Below, piece after piece: positions 1 to 9,965 of a DNA stretch of 64,000 bases. Below the pieces are notes generated by a model, which saw nothing but the letters and a program-made list of their open reading frames with translations, searched no databases and was not told the origin of the DNA. The DNA is from Magicicada septendecula (taxonomy: Eukaryota > Arthropoda > Insecta > Hemiptera > Cicadidae). The stretch's first letter is position 1, and each line of letters begins with the position of its first letter. The position numbers and the translations under genes were made by a program. The stretch spans positions 337,179,076-337,243,075 of the forward strand of contig CM068368.1 of NCBI GenBank assembly GCA_034769895.1. The letters run 5' to 3'.

Positions 1-3000
1 ATGTTATGTTTTTCGCTTTGGATAGTCTGCGCCGTAGTATAAGTTTGAGAAGTGGTCTTTACACATTGTTTATAAAGTTGATGTTTCAACTGTGTAGCTA
101 TCGCGGAACGTGGCACACCTTTTGCTACCTTTTTCTCTTTATCGTTTGCCGTAACGAATGAATAACATTTTGCGCGCAACCCGACAAATTCAAGTATCGG
201 TATTCCATTTGTTTCGTCTTTAAAAGTACCCAACTTTTTCTTGTTTGTTTCACTATAGCACGGATGTGCCTTAGGGTACTCCGACGTGTCAAAGAGTTCG
301 AGATGCTCCTCCATGTCTTTGTACACATCGTCGGTGCGAATGTCGTACAACAGAGAGTCAGTGTCCGTCATACATAGACGTGCACGTGACCCGTACGTAT
401 TCATCATGAATCCGTAATGGAACCGATACATAATCAGCTTACTAATATCCAATACACTGAACCCAACGTACAAAGGTCGGTTCAGTGTAATGAATGTTTT
501 TTTCATCGTGAGACCTACCAGGTCCTCGTTATAGATGAAGAAATGTTGTAGCCTGGGGTTAGCGGTTAGTTTGTGAAGTTTCTTCTCGTTTGGAACTAAC
601 TTGAAATCGATTCGCTTTCGTACGTTTTCCAACGATTTTCCGTACGGTGCGTTATTCATTAACTTAAAAAAGTCTTTTTCAAAGGTGTTTCTGGCTTCCT
701 TTCGTCGCTCCGTATTAAAATCGATGAAAGGTTTCAACCATATGCACTGTGTGAATGCTAACACACGGTGAATCGCTTTCAACTCCATTCCTAGTTCGAG
801 GTAGAGTTTCAGTGTTCTGTAATGAACAATGTATTTTGTCTTGTCCTCGAGGGACGTTATCAGTTTCTCTACCTTACCGTTACTACACACAAAGTCTTTT
901 AACAGCTTCATGCGATAGCAGTACGGTGAAAGCATACTGTCCGTAATAGTACGCTTTTCAGGTGCTAAAGGGTAGTCACTGTGTAAGTCGTGTAGGTAAT
1001 GTGGATACCCCAGATCGACTTCCAGGATATAACCGGTGTCACCATCGTCGCGTAACGCGTGCACGTTCAACGTATCGATCACTGTACGTTCCAACCATCG
1101 AAAAGCGGACAGTGGTAAAGGCTGTGTCATAGCCATTCCGTACAGGTTGGTACAATCGAGGTAAAGTAAATAGTTGTGCGGCTTGCTTGCGTCATAATCG
1201 GGAATGTACGGGTTGTTGGCTTTGGCGTACCTATTAGAAATTGCTGCTAAGCCGCCACGGATACCTCTTTCGATGTACAGGTGTACGTCTATATCGCGGA
1301 GTAACTCTAACCTGACTCCTGTCATTTTCAGCATCGCGTTCCACGCTAAACCGGCGGTGGTAAAAACGTTACACGGATCGAGTTCGTAGTACTGCAGGCT
1401 CATGTTTCGAAAGTTTTCAAATACATCAGCAAGCAGTAGTACATCCGTTTTTAAATAAAGGTCATGATAATCACCGAACGTTTGCATGTCGAAAGCCGAC
1501 CAAACCGTTCGAGCGTGCGCGTAATCTTCTTCGTCTATATCCGACTCTGTCAACCCGTTGTAAAAATGTACGCGGTCCGGTAACTGCCTCTCGTCAAATT
1601 TTGAATCGTCCGTAACGTATTCGTAAGGGTACACACCTTTACGTAACAGTAAATCAACATTACGCGTGTAAAATTGATTAAGGATTTTAAATTTATCCGC
1701 GGATAAGTTGGAGACGGGTTTTTCAAGTGACGCGTTCATGAACCGCAGAGAATCGAGAAACCGGAGCTGACCGAGTGTAACGGAGATGTAACGTTCGCTT
1801 GTAGTAGCGATACACGTTATTTCATCTTCCTTGTACTTTCCGAAACCTTGCATCAAATGATGCGAGTCATAGCCACTTAAATTATGGAAAAAAACCGGAA
1901 CGTGTGTTGGTATTTTGTAATTTATATTACACGCATTGTGAGCAGCGCCTAAATAGTTACCCGTTATGTGGCAATGATTTCGAACCGTGTCGTCCGTTAA
2001 CGGCTGCTTGCACAGATGACAGTGAGTGGCGTTTCGGAATGACCGTTCATCGGCCGCTGTCATTTGGATCGGTTTATTAAACTTTCTATCGAGTCGTTGA
2101 ACGTCGGCTAAAAGCACACGAAGGAACGTGTCCACCACGTCTTTACCGCGGTATATTACAGGTTCCTTGACGGCGTTTCCCATCCAGTCAACTATCACAT
2201 AGCAGAAACTGGCTGGTATATGATGTGCCACGTTTTTACCGGTGGTCGGAACAATAAACGATTCGAAGTCAGCGTATACCGTATAAGGTACGCGGTGACA
2301 AAGTGAAAAGTTTTTAAAATACATCCACTTTTCGTCCTCGTCAGGAAGTTTTACTTTCTGTACTCCGTGCTGAGAACAGTTGCGTTCGTGTTCTTCAACT
2401 CGTTTTCGCGCCGCGTTAGTATCTTTATTGTCCGCAAATCTGTGTAGACAGTAGTTGCAATAAAACGAAGTGCCCTTTCGTTTTGTCAACGACGAAAGCA
2501 TACGCGAAAGGTTCCGTATGAGGCAGTAGTGAGTAGTGTTCACGTCGGACAGTAGCAGTAGGTTTACGTGGTACTTTCTACCGCGATGTTCAGTGATACG
2601 TAAAGGATATACCTCGCCTTCATAGCCAAAAACGTTAACGGATATGTTTTCGTTTAATTTTTCGAACCGTTTTATCTTATTGAGTGCGACGGGATAAGGA
2701 ATGTCCTTCATGTTTATTTCTTCTTCGTACGGAAGGTAATGGCTAACGCGATGCGGGTTACACGCGATCGGGTGTATACCAGTGAGCACAGACCACGAGA
2801 AACACTTTTCATCGTCTACATTTTTTATATTGATAATTCCTTTCTTACTGTTTGATAATTTTGATGGTGTAGGTAGAAAGCTCGACCCCACAAGAGGGTT
2901 GTATTTTGTAATATTTAATTCCACCGACTCGACACCGTTTTCGACCCACCCGCTTCCGTCACGCGTGAATTTGTCAACGGATTCCATTATTTTCTCACTA

Positions 3001-3308
3001 GCTATCGAATACTGTTCATCGATATCGTCATACTGTGACTTAAGTTCTGTACGCGATCTGAATACCGCATTACAATAAATATTTTCGGTGTTTATTAATT
3101 TTTTAAAAGATACACGAACTGCTAAATACCATTTTATATAATTATTTAATGCTACGGCTTCGCTACACATCTTATCAACAACCGTGTGTTTGTAATCTAA
3201 TAATACTGTTTGTGTGTTTAGTGTATTGTCAAGTATCATAAATTTTATAGTAATTACATTACCATTGATAGCACGGTGTTCGCTGCTGCTGCTGCTGCTG
3301 TCGGTCAT
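1..3308 (-). CDS. Protein-primed family B DNA polymerase of a Polinton/adintovirus-like element (3' end off window)
   Basis: Open from the ATG at 3306-3308 to the left edge, about 1,102 codons with no interruption; it looks whole as far as the window goes. Polymerase motifs: A with LDCTNLYG (D718), B with NNAPYGK (Y889), C with MTDTDS (D982, D984). Proofreading exonuclease motifs: ExoI YADFES (D347, E349), ExoII HNLSGYD (D481), ExoIII with HDLYLKTD (D622). Between ExoI and ExoII lies a Cys/His cluster (CHLC at about 430, then HCH and HNACN), which resembles an endonuclease VII-type zinc motif and is common in invertebrate viral-type PolB proteins. The N-terminus has a short serine run. In Polintons and relatives this enzyme copies the linear element from a protein primer. 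It is read divergently from the small gene at 4124. Family naming is by motif only; a related protein-primed viral lineage is possible. Confidence 0.85.
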   Translation of the reverse strand, partial: MTDSSSSSSEHRAINGNVITIKFMILDNTLNTQTVLLDYKHTVVDKMCSEAVALNNYIKWYLAVRVSFKKLINTENIYCNAVFRSRTELKSQYDDIDEQYSIASEKIMESVDKFTRDGSGWVENGVESVELNITKYNPLVGSSFLPTPSKLSNSKKGIINIKNVDDEKCFSWSVLTGIHPIACNPHRVSHYLPYEEEINMKDIPYPVALNKIKRFEKLNENISVNVFGYEGEVYPLRITEHRGRKYHVNLLLLSDVNTTHYCLIRNLSRMLSSLTKRKGTSFYCNYCLHRFADNKDTNAARKRVEEHERNCSQHGVQKVKLPDEDEKWMYFKNFSLCHRVPYTVYADFESFIVPTTGKNVAHHIPASFCYVIVDWMGNAVKEPVIYRGKDVVDTFLRVLLADVQRLDRKFNKPIQMTAADERSFRNATHCHLCKQPLTDDTVRNHCHITGNYLGAAHNACNINYKIPTHVPVFFHNLSGYDSHHLMQGFGKYKEDEITCIATTSERYISVTLGQLRFLDSLRFMNASLEKPVSNLSADKFKILNQFYTRNVDLLLRKGVYPYEYVTDDSKFDERQLPDRVHFYNGLTESDIDEEDYAHARTVWSAFDMQTFGDYHDLYLKTDVLLLADVFENFRNMSLQYYELDPCNVFTTAGLAWNAMLKMTGVRLELLRDIDVHLYIERGIRGGLAAISNRYAKANNPYIPDYDASKPHNYLLYLDCTNLYGMAMTQPLPLSAFRWLERTVIDTLNVHALRDDGDTGYILEVDLGYPHYLHDLHSDYPLAPEKRTITDSMLSPYCYRMKLLKDFVCSNGKVEKLITSLEDKTKYIVHYRTLKLYLELGMELKAIHRVLAFTQCIWLKPFIDFNTERRKEARNTFEKDFFKLMNNAPYGKSLENVRKRIDFKLVPNEKKLHKLTANPRLQHFFIYNEDLVGLTMKKTFITLNRPLYVGFSVLDISKLIMYRFHYGFMMNTYGSRARLCMTDTDSLLYDIRTDDVYKDMEEHLELFDTSEYPKAHPCYSETNKKKLGTFKDETNGIPILEFVGLRAKCYSFVTANDKEKKVAKGVPRSAIATQLKHQLYKQCVKTTSQTYTTAQTIQSEKHN

Positions 3309-3317
3309 TGTGAAAGG

Positions 3318-3353
3318 AGTGAGGCCGGCTTCGCGTCGTCGGTTCCCTATATA
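3318..3353 (-). promoter_or_regulatory. TATA/initiator promoter of the polymerase gene
   Basis: Read on the minus strand, TATATA (3348-3353) is followed 33 bp on by the A of an initiator-like TCACT (3318-3322), with the polymerase ATG a few bases further. The spacing fits arthropod TATA/Inr core promoters. Confidence 0.55.
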
Positions 3354-3359
3354 GACAGT

Positions 3360-4075
3360 CCGGTAACCGGTGACTCTGTTGCCGCGCGCCCTTGACCGAT
3401 CGGCCTCGCGAGGAGCAGCGGTGCGGGGTAGGTAGTCGTCCGGTCGTGACCGACGACGCGCGTTGCGGTGGGTGGGGTGGGGTGGGGAGTGCGGTGTAGG
3501 AAGCCGACGTCCATGACCGATGCGGTGCGGGGTAAAGGTGTGGGATGGTGGTGCGGGGTAGGGAGATAGGTTCCAGCCGGTGTCCGTGACCGAGAGGTAG
3601 GCGAGGTGCGGAGTACAGGATGCCGGCGACCTTGGCCGAAGCGCGTTCGTTGAGTCGCCTCGCGCGAGATGTAGGGTGCGGGGTACGGGGGGCTGGGTTG
3701 TACGACCGGTCGTGACCGAAAGCAGATGGTGGCCCGAGACGACGCGGGGTGGGGTGCGGGGTGACCGTGACCGACGGACTCGAGTGGGGTGGGGGGGTGG
3801 GGGGGTAAACCCGGTCGTTGCGGAGCGACAGACAAAGTAATTGAACAAAATATGTAGGCGAGGTGCGGGGTGGTGGCGAGGCTCTGGGTGCGGTGTGGGG
3901 GTGCGGGGTATAATGTCATCGTCCGGTTGTGACCGAAAGCAGATGGTGGCCCGTGACAACGCGGGGTGGGGTAGGAAGCAAAATTATAGCCGTTACCGTT
4001 GCGGTGGAGGTGCGGGGTAGGGTGTCGTGACCGAAGGAGATGACGCTTTAGAAGGAAGGAACGTGGTCGGGGGAA
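3360..4075. repeat. GC-rich divergent intergenic region with iteron-like repeats
   Basis: About 0.7 kb, strikingly GC-rich in an AT-rich window. The heptamer TGACCGA or a near match recurs at about 3393, 3447, 3514, 3587, 3633 (TGGCCGA), 3713, 3768, 3930 and 4028, always in one orientation. A second motif, GTGCGGGG followed by T, recurs at about 3421, 3527, 3551, 3676, 3755, 3865, 3901 and 4011. A longer near-duplicate block is shared by about 3710-3755 and 3928-3972. It separates two divergent genes with mirror-placed promoters. A shared regulatory or replication-control role is inference. Confidence 0.6.
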
Positions 4076-4080
4076 ACAGA

Positions 4081-4116
4081 ATAAATACGCCAGTGTTTCC
4101 CTGTGCAGTCATCAGT
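4081..4116 (+). promoter_or_regulatory. TATA/initiator promoter of the small divergent gene
   Basis: ATAAATA at 4081-4087 is followed 32 bp later by the A of TCAGT (4112-4116), the arthropod initiator consensus. The ATG at 4124 sits just downstream in a strong context (GCCATGG). Confidence 0.6.
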
Positions 4117-4123
4117 ACTCGCC

Positions 4124-4544
4124 ATGGAAGGAATCGTTGTGAACGCGAAGACAGTTGAAAATTTTTTACCAAAAAGAGACTTGTCAAGTCTTTCTTTAGG
4201 AGTAAAGTATCATATAATTCACATGAAATTTGTGAAAACGAAATTCGGGGAGTCAGTTGTGGTAGATTTGGAAGATACCGGAGCCTGTCCTCAGCCGGAG
4301 GATAAACTTTTCTATGTATACCTACCTAAAAGATGGTGTGACGTATTTACAGAGGAGCAATTGAAAGCTGTGAAGCCTTGTGTCCTATCACTATGCGTAA
4401 CCTCACACACTCCGCTGGCGAACGAGAAAGTGAGCGTGCAGTTGGATATTGATTATGTGAGTATGATATTTCAGTACCACTAATAATTACTTATACAGAA
4501 GTGGTTATGTATTAATTTTTTCTCTTTTTTTCCAGACCAAATAA
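4124..4544 (+). CDS. Small viral-type protein, possible OB-fold ssDNA-binding protein; one predicted intron
   Basis: The ATG at 4124 (GCCATGG) is preferred over an in-frame upstream GTG at 4103 because it follows the initiator. Exon 1 (4124-4456) gives 111 codons. A consensus donor (GTGAGT, 4457) and a pyrimidine-rich acceptor ending at 4535 predict a 79-bp intron, then two codons and a TAA overlapping AATAAA (4540-4545). Without splicing the frame stops at about 4481. The protein is beta-rich, with a pattern (VKTKFGESVVVDLED, then FYVYLPKRW) like small OB-fold proteins found beside viral-type PolB genes. No membrane segment is apparent. A role in binding single-stranded DNA for the polymerase is inference. 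Confidence 0.45.
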
Positions 4545-4651
4545 ACGAGAACAGGATTGATTTATTATAATAATAATAGTAATAATAACATTAATAGTAA
4601 AATGTTTTTAAATGATGAAGTAGACTTCTCTATTTTTTTTGTCGTTTTTTA

Positions 4652-5149
4652 ATGTTAACTATTCATTTTCAGAGAAAGAACAAGGTGTTGCTTGGATCTA
4701 ATATTGTAGAAAAACTTTTAAACAGAGAAATAAATGGTAATAATAGATTATATTGTCAATGCAACATGATTAAATTCGATTATAATTTTAGAAATAATCG
4801 TAAGACACTGAGTAGATGGATATCAATACGAAACGAAAAGAATATTTACAAAATGAAAGTATTTATTCGTAATGAGTTTTTCAAACTCTTCAAAACATCA
4901 ATTAGTTATTGTAACAACCATAATATTGAATATCTTCAAATAAAAGATTTGCTAATTGCTAAAACAAAGCTGGTTAATCAGATATACTATATGATGTATA
5001 ATTTTACTGGTACAGCGTATACCTCGCTAGTAAAAAAATATGAGTGGTCAAGGCATGACTCTAGCGGATGTCCGCTTCGTAACCGTTGTCGCGTCTGTTG
5101 TTATCTAAGATATCAAAATGACTTTAATTCAGAATACATGTTTTTTTAA
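4652..5149 (+). CDS. Unrecognised ORF with Cys/His-rich tail
   Basis: An open frame of 165 codons, AT-rich and basic. A likely splice acceptor (pyrimidine tract then CAG, ending at 4672) lies in frame near its start, so it may be a downstream exon rather than start at the listed ATG. The body is rich in Asn, Lys, Ile and Tyr; the tail has HDSSGCPLRNRCRVCCY, which could bind zinc. A diverged copy of the tail follows at about 5505-5600. No family was recognised; association with the viral block rests on position only. Confidence 0.3.
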   Translation: MLTIHFQRKNKVLLGSNIVEKLLNREINGNNRLYCQCNMIKFDYNFRNNRKTLSRWISIRNEKNIYKMKVFIRNEFFKLFKTSISYCNNHNIEYLQIKDLLIAKTKLVNQIYYMMYNFTGTAYTSLVKKYEWSRHDSSGCPLRNRCRVCCYLRYQNDFNSEYMFF

Positions 5150-5504
5150 TACCACACTAACTATCATTTGATGTGTCTACATTCTTTTGTATTTGATCAA
5201 GTATTATTAATTGTAGGAAATTATATTCTGTTTTTAATTATTAAAAAACGTATGTGGTTTATAACATAAAAAGTTGAGATAAACAATCATTAAAGTGTTA
5301 ATTAAATTTTTATGTGTAATTAAATTTTTTAAAAGATTTCTCTCATAGTTACAGAAACCTTGTTTCGATGTTATGTGTTTGTGCGAATGCGAGGGAGATG
5401 TATGTCGTTCACCACCATATGGTGACCACTGTAACATTCTGAGTGCTTGTGAGTGGAGAGAATTTACACTCTGAAGAACAATTGTTTTAAAAAATTATTT
5501 TGAC

Positions 5505-5690
5505 GAAAAAATGTAATTGGTTAAGGCATAATTCCACTGGATGTGCGCTTTATAAGCGTTGTTACCACTGTTATTATCTAAAATACTAAAAAGAGTTGAA
5601 TTCAAGGTTTTGGTGTACCATTTTACACATGTAGTTAACACCATATTAATTATCATTTGATGTGTGTCTACATTCAGTATGTTATTATTA
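5505..5690 (+). repeat. Diverged duplicate of the 3' end of the preceding ORF
   Basis: This stretch repeats about 5040-5200, including the segment coding the Cys/His tail and the downstream text around TATCATTTGATGTGT. Residues such as GC, RC and C-x-Y are kept while many others differ. It suggests an old tandem duplication or a second diverged family member. Confidence 0.5.
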
Positions 5691-5802
5691 ATATATTACA
5701 CATCAACATTGTAATATTGTATGTTATTAATTATTATTATTATTGTTAGACATATAAGGCTTGTTTTGGTTGTAGTAAATGTAATTATTATTTTGTTAAT
5801 TA

Positions 5803-5815
5803 TATGTGTGTGTGT

Positions 5816-5868
<53 letters not shown>
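5803..5868. repeat. Compound microsatellite (TG)n(TA)n(GA)n
   Basis: Three adjoining dinucleotide runs. Further short GA and TA runs follow to about 6055. No gene is seen between 5690 and 6300. Confidence 0.9.
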
Positions 5869-5869
<1 letters not shown>

Positions 5870-6317
5870 CCTTCAAGGCTGCAAAAGAGAGAGAAAGCGA
5901 GAGAGAAAAAAGATTATTTTGTATAATTATGTAAATATATATATATATATATAGATAAAGTGTCTATTTTGTTTAGTTATGTATATAGAGAGAGGGCGTA
6001 TGTTTTGCTCAATTATAATTGTCTTGTGAATATAGAACATGTGTGTGTAGAGAGAGAAAAAACTTATAGCTTATGATTTGATTGTAAAAGCTTTTGATAT
6101 TATTAAAAATTATATATACATATAAACCATAACCTATGTTATTTTTATTATTATACCCCTTATACAAAACAATTATTCCTATCATACTTGAATAATCGCA
6201 AAAGCAGTAGAGATGTACGTCTCTCACATGGAATGTAACAGCAAAGAAACCGGTTTTTATAGTAGAGAAAGAGCGCTGCAAGTTACAACAGCTTGCCTGT
6301 GCCGGCTCTACGTCAAC

Positions 6318-6462
<145 letters not shown>

Positions 6463-6719
6463 CTTTATAAAACACGGACGCCAGCTATCAGTTCCTCTTT
6501 GAATACATTAACGGAACGTGGTAGTGTTTCACACACACACCGCTTGTACCAGCTTAGATGCTGTTTGACTGGTTTACAGGAGAATCGTCACAGGAGTAAA
6601 TATATTTATTCAGTTAACAATTTTAGTAACGCATGATAAGAATATATGTTTTCTAAACAGTATTCAAATCGATGCATCTGTTTTATATTAACACAATATA
6701 AACATTATAATAATACAAT

Positions 6720-7400
6720 ATCCGGTTTTGAGTACCGGAGGAACCGCGTCGGGATGTCATTAATCACCAAATTTCGGAACCCGTCAGGTACCTATTGTCC
6801 CAAATTTTAACCGATCAATTTCGCGTAACGGTTTCTCCTCCCCGTCCAGAGTTTAGACATACAGGACTTGTTTTAGGGTGTACCCCCCATCCGTTGATTT
6901 AAACATTTCGGGTGTCAAAATTCGGACACCAAAAATTTCGGGTAACCCCATCCGTTGATTTAAACATTTCGGGTACTAAATTTCAGACACCGAAAATTTC
7001 GGGTACCCCCATCCGTTGATTTAAACATTTCAGACATCACGCCCTCTACGTCGTCGTCATGTGGGCGTACCCACAAATTTCGGGTACCCCCATCCGTTGT
7101 TTTAATCATTTAGGGTACCAAAATTCTGACATTAAAAAAATTTCGAGAGAGAACGATTATTTTGTTACATCAAAATAAACCAGAACGCGGAAGTGTTTTA
7201 ACATTCGGACACCAGCTGCCAGGGCCTCTGTCATGCAAATTTCGGGTACCCCCATCCGTTGATTTAAACATTTCGGGTAACGGTACCCGATACCCCCAAA
7301 ATTTCGAGTAACGGTACCCGATGACATCGCCTCTGCACGTCCGGGCAACCGCCGAATTCCGGGTACCCCCATCCGCTACACATTGTTTTCGGCTACCAAA
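6720..7400. repeat. 61-bp minisatellite, three regular and several degenerate copies
   Basis: A unit built on ACCCCCATCCGTTGATTT plus TTTCGGGTA recurs with CCGTTG at 6891, 6952 and 7013 (61-bp spacing), then less regularly at 7094, 7256 and 7373 (altered). The copies alternate with segments resembling the block at 7440-7670. Non-coding. Confidence 0.75.
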
Positions 7401-7439
7401 TTTTGGACATGCAGAAACCACGGCCTCCGTGACGTCTTG

Positions 7440-7670
7440 AAACAGGTTTTAGCCATACGGACGCCAGCGACTTGGGCCTCTGTGTGATGTCATGAACTGG
7501 AACATGGAAGTGTTTCAGTCACACATACACACACATACATACACACACACAAAACAGTGACGTCACATGGACAGCTCGGACACCAGCTGCCAGTGCCTCT
7601 ATGACGTCATGAACTGGAACCCGGTAGTGTTTTCGTTCGGAACCCGGAAGTGTTTTCGAACACTCACTTT
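7440..7670. repeat. Second short repeat family around TGACGTCATGAACTGGAAC
   Basis: Near-copies of a segment (GACACCAGCTGCCAG, GCCTCTGTGACGTCATGAAC, then CCGGAAGTGTTTT) occur at about 7200, 7455-7515 and 7575-7660. A CREB-like palindrome TGACGTCA is present in at least one copy. Confidence 0.55.
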
Positions 7671-7679
7671 CCCTCTACT

Positions 7680-8865
7680 AACAAGATTATACTCATACAA
7701 TAATTCAAGTTAATCTGTCCACACAATAATAATGTGAACTGTAAAGAATTGATCTCTATAATCACTTTTCACTAATACACCACTTGCGAAGCACTGTGTA
7801 AATCGCCCGACATAACACTTCGCCACAATAGTACGAACCGCACTGGAATAAATCACAACTCAGACTGAACTAAGCATTGGTAAAGTCTTGTATTTATACC
7901 TTGCTGAGATTCCAGAATATTCCATAATAGACGTCTAGTAGGAAACACTAGATCGTAATTGATTGCAACCTTGAACACCGCGTGCACGGACCGGTATGGT
8001 CTGGAAAATTCTTGTTGCGGACGTGTGACAAGTGTCACATAATTGTCCATCTCAAAGTAGCAGCAATATGTACGCATACACACATTGTATCTGGGCTCCA
8101 CTGGAATAGCCGAGAAACATGTATCATGTTCTGTAATGTCGTAACAGAATTGTGTACAAATAACATTTTGTAAATTTAAAAATTACGCAGATGGCTAGGT
8201 CGTTTCAGTTCATTAGGTATAAACATTACTTGAGTCATCAATGCAACTGTTGTCAGCGGTACTTAATTTTTTATATTGCATCAGGGTAGTTATGTTGTTG
8301 ACATGTTTCTGATTTGGTTAGTTCCATTGAAGATGAAGTAATCTGGGTTAGTTCCATTGATGAATACTAACTGTGGCAACTCAGCAGCAGTGTGGACACA
8401 AACAGTAATCACATCTTACTAAAAGTGCAATCTGATTAGTGCACAGAGACAGGGTCAAAAAGTGCTGCACAATGAAGAACACATTATTACATCAGAGGCA
8501 TCTGAAAGTTAATTTTTGGGCTGAGTGAGACATATATGCCTTCTTCTTCTGACTTTACAAATAAATTCACTTATTTTTTGTTGTTTAAAACAGTTCAAAA
8601 ACTTAAAAACTAGATGTAATTTTTTGCACAGGTAGTATTGCAGTAAATCAAATATTACTCTTTGTGTATTATTACTTAATAATATTACTTATTATATTAC
8701 TTAATTATATTAAGTAATAATATTATATTATTAATTATAATATTATTATTACTTAATAATAATGAGACAAGTGGTTTTAATTTAGCATGTATTATATATA
8801 TTAGTTGTACAGTTAAGTTCATTTAAAATTACAACCACTAAAGAAAATCAATTCATTTGTTACAG
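7680..8865. other. Intronic or upstream AT-rich sequence, no gene seen
   Basis: No convincing coding exon, including none encoding the Rop segment expected before the exon at 8866. At 8640-8765 there is an AT-only patch with imperfect inverted repeats. The 3' end carries the pyrimidine-rich acceptor for the Rop exon. Confidence 0.5.
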
Positions 8866-9073
8866 AAATGTAACAAAGAACTTGAAGAAATTCATTGAGT
8901 CAAAGCGTATGCCACAAGGTGATAAACAGTCAATGCGAGATTTGTCACAGATGATAAAGAAAATGCCACAGTATCAGAAAGAACTGAGCAAGTATTCAAC
9001 ACATCTTCATCTGGCTGAAGATTGTATGAAAGAGTATCAAAGTTGTGTTGACAAGCTGTGTAAAGTGGAACAG
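8866..9073 (+). CDS. Rop: Rop/Unc18 (Munc18-1, STXBP1 family) coding exon
   Basis: SM-family protein that binds syntaxin and directs SNARE assembly in synaptic vesicle fusion. The exon starts after TTACAG (8865) with one base completing a split codon, then reads [20 protein letters not shown], then [20 protein letters not shown] and [18 protein letters not shown], ending in KVEQ at a GTAAAA donor (9074). This matches the central domain of animal Munc18-1 proteins nearly residue for residue (the human protein has [24 protein letters not shown] and [12 protein letters not shown]). It ends in phase 0 and joins the exon at 9153 across a 79-bp intron. Confidence 0.95.
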
Positions 9074-9152
9074 GTAAAACTGATTATTAGCATGAACATA
9101 ATCATGTCATCCTGATTTGATTAAATTCACAATATTATATTTTATTTTATAG

Positions 9153-9401
9153 GATTTAGCAATGGGGACAGATGCGGAGGGTGAGCGAATCAAAGATCAC
9201 ATGCGTAATATTGTGCCTATTCTGTTAGACCAAAATGTGTCAAACTCTGCTAAAATGCGGATTATATTGTTGTACATTCTGTCAAGAAATGGCATTTCTG
9301 ATGAGAATTTAAATAAACTGGTGCAGCACGCTCAGATACTACAGAATGAGAAACAGACTATTGTAAACATGGCTAATCTTGGTGTGAACGTTGTGGTGGA
9401 G
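9153..9401 (+). CDS. Rop: Rop/Unc18 coding exon (domain 3a)
   Basis: Begins after a TTTATAG acceptor with [18 protein letters not shown], continues [11 protein letters not shown] and [20 protein letters not shown], and ends [10 protein letters not shown] at GAG|GTAATG (donor GT at 9402). The [11 protein letters not shown] and NLNKL-x-QHAQI blocks are hallmarks of Munc18/Unc18 domain 3a. In phase with the exons on both sides. The reading frame is intact. Confidence 0.95.
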
Positions 9402-9965
9402 GTAATGTTTGAGAGAAATATGAAGTAACCTTAATTGTTTATTAACATTAGAAATGAGATCGGTTTCAACTTAAGTGAACTGACATTGACTGTAAGATGA
9501 ACTATTACTTTTAAAATGAAGAAAAATAAAATTTACTTTGCATGTCTGCTTAAAACTACAAATTACATTTTCATAATAATTAATAGGATATTCTCTAAAA
9601 ATTGGATTAAAAAAAATGATGTAATTTTGATAGTTTATATTTGTAAACTCGTACAGCCTAGTTTGTATATTCTGAATTCTGCTAATCAATCGACTTTGAG
9701 CAGAAAGAAGTACGTGAGTTTTAAAAATTATTTCAGTTGTATTTAGTAAATGTTTTATTTCAGTTGTATATTATTACTTAGATTAAGGAGGACAAAGATA
9801 TTGGGTGGCAGCTGCACACAGACAAGAGAATGAAATCACATAATCCATTAACTAGTAGGTGCCAGTCAGTAATTCTCTTACATGAGTGCATAAAATGCAT
9901 TTGCGATATTTATTGTTTTTTTTTAATTGTTCCTGCTTCAATTTTGTAGTGTGTTTCATATATAT

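Larger units (their letters stand above)
1..5149. mobile_element. Polinton/adintovirus-like relic (left end outside window, right end unclear)
   Basis: The block holds a PolB gene, a GC-rich bidirectional control region and one or two small rightward ORFs. No capsid, integrase, packaging ATPase or terminal inverted repeat was seen, so most of the element must lie left of the window or be lost. The right limit is set at the last plausible ORF; AT-rich repeats follow. Its base composition differs sharply from the surrounding intron. The polymerase frame is open, so the insertion looks young or its gene has been kept under constraint. Confidence 0.6.

Noticed and set aside
3347-3919. A 190-codon minus-strand open frame rich in Pro, Thr and Arg
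   Set aside because: It lies wholly in the GC-rich repeat region between divergent promoters; its composition follows the GTGCGGGG repeats and it has no domain.
4103-4123. Upstream in-frame start for the small viral gene
   Set aside because: It is GTG and lies upstream of the TCAGT initiator; the ATG at 4124 in GCCATGG context is better.
6870-7380. CRISPR-like array of spaced repeats
   Set aside because: The units are contiguous minisatellite copies without unique spacers, in a eukaryotic intron or flank.
9776-9850. Possible extra Rop exon (KEDKDIGWQLHTDKRM)
   Set aside because: The exon ending at 9401 and that starting at 40077 already join in phase and cover the Munc18 sequence; this text has no Munc18 match and its acceptor is poor.
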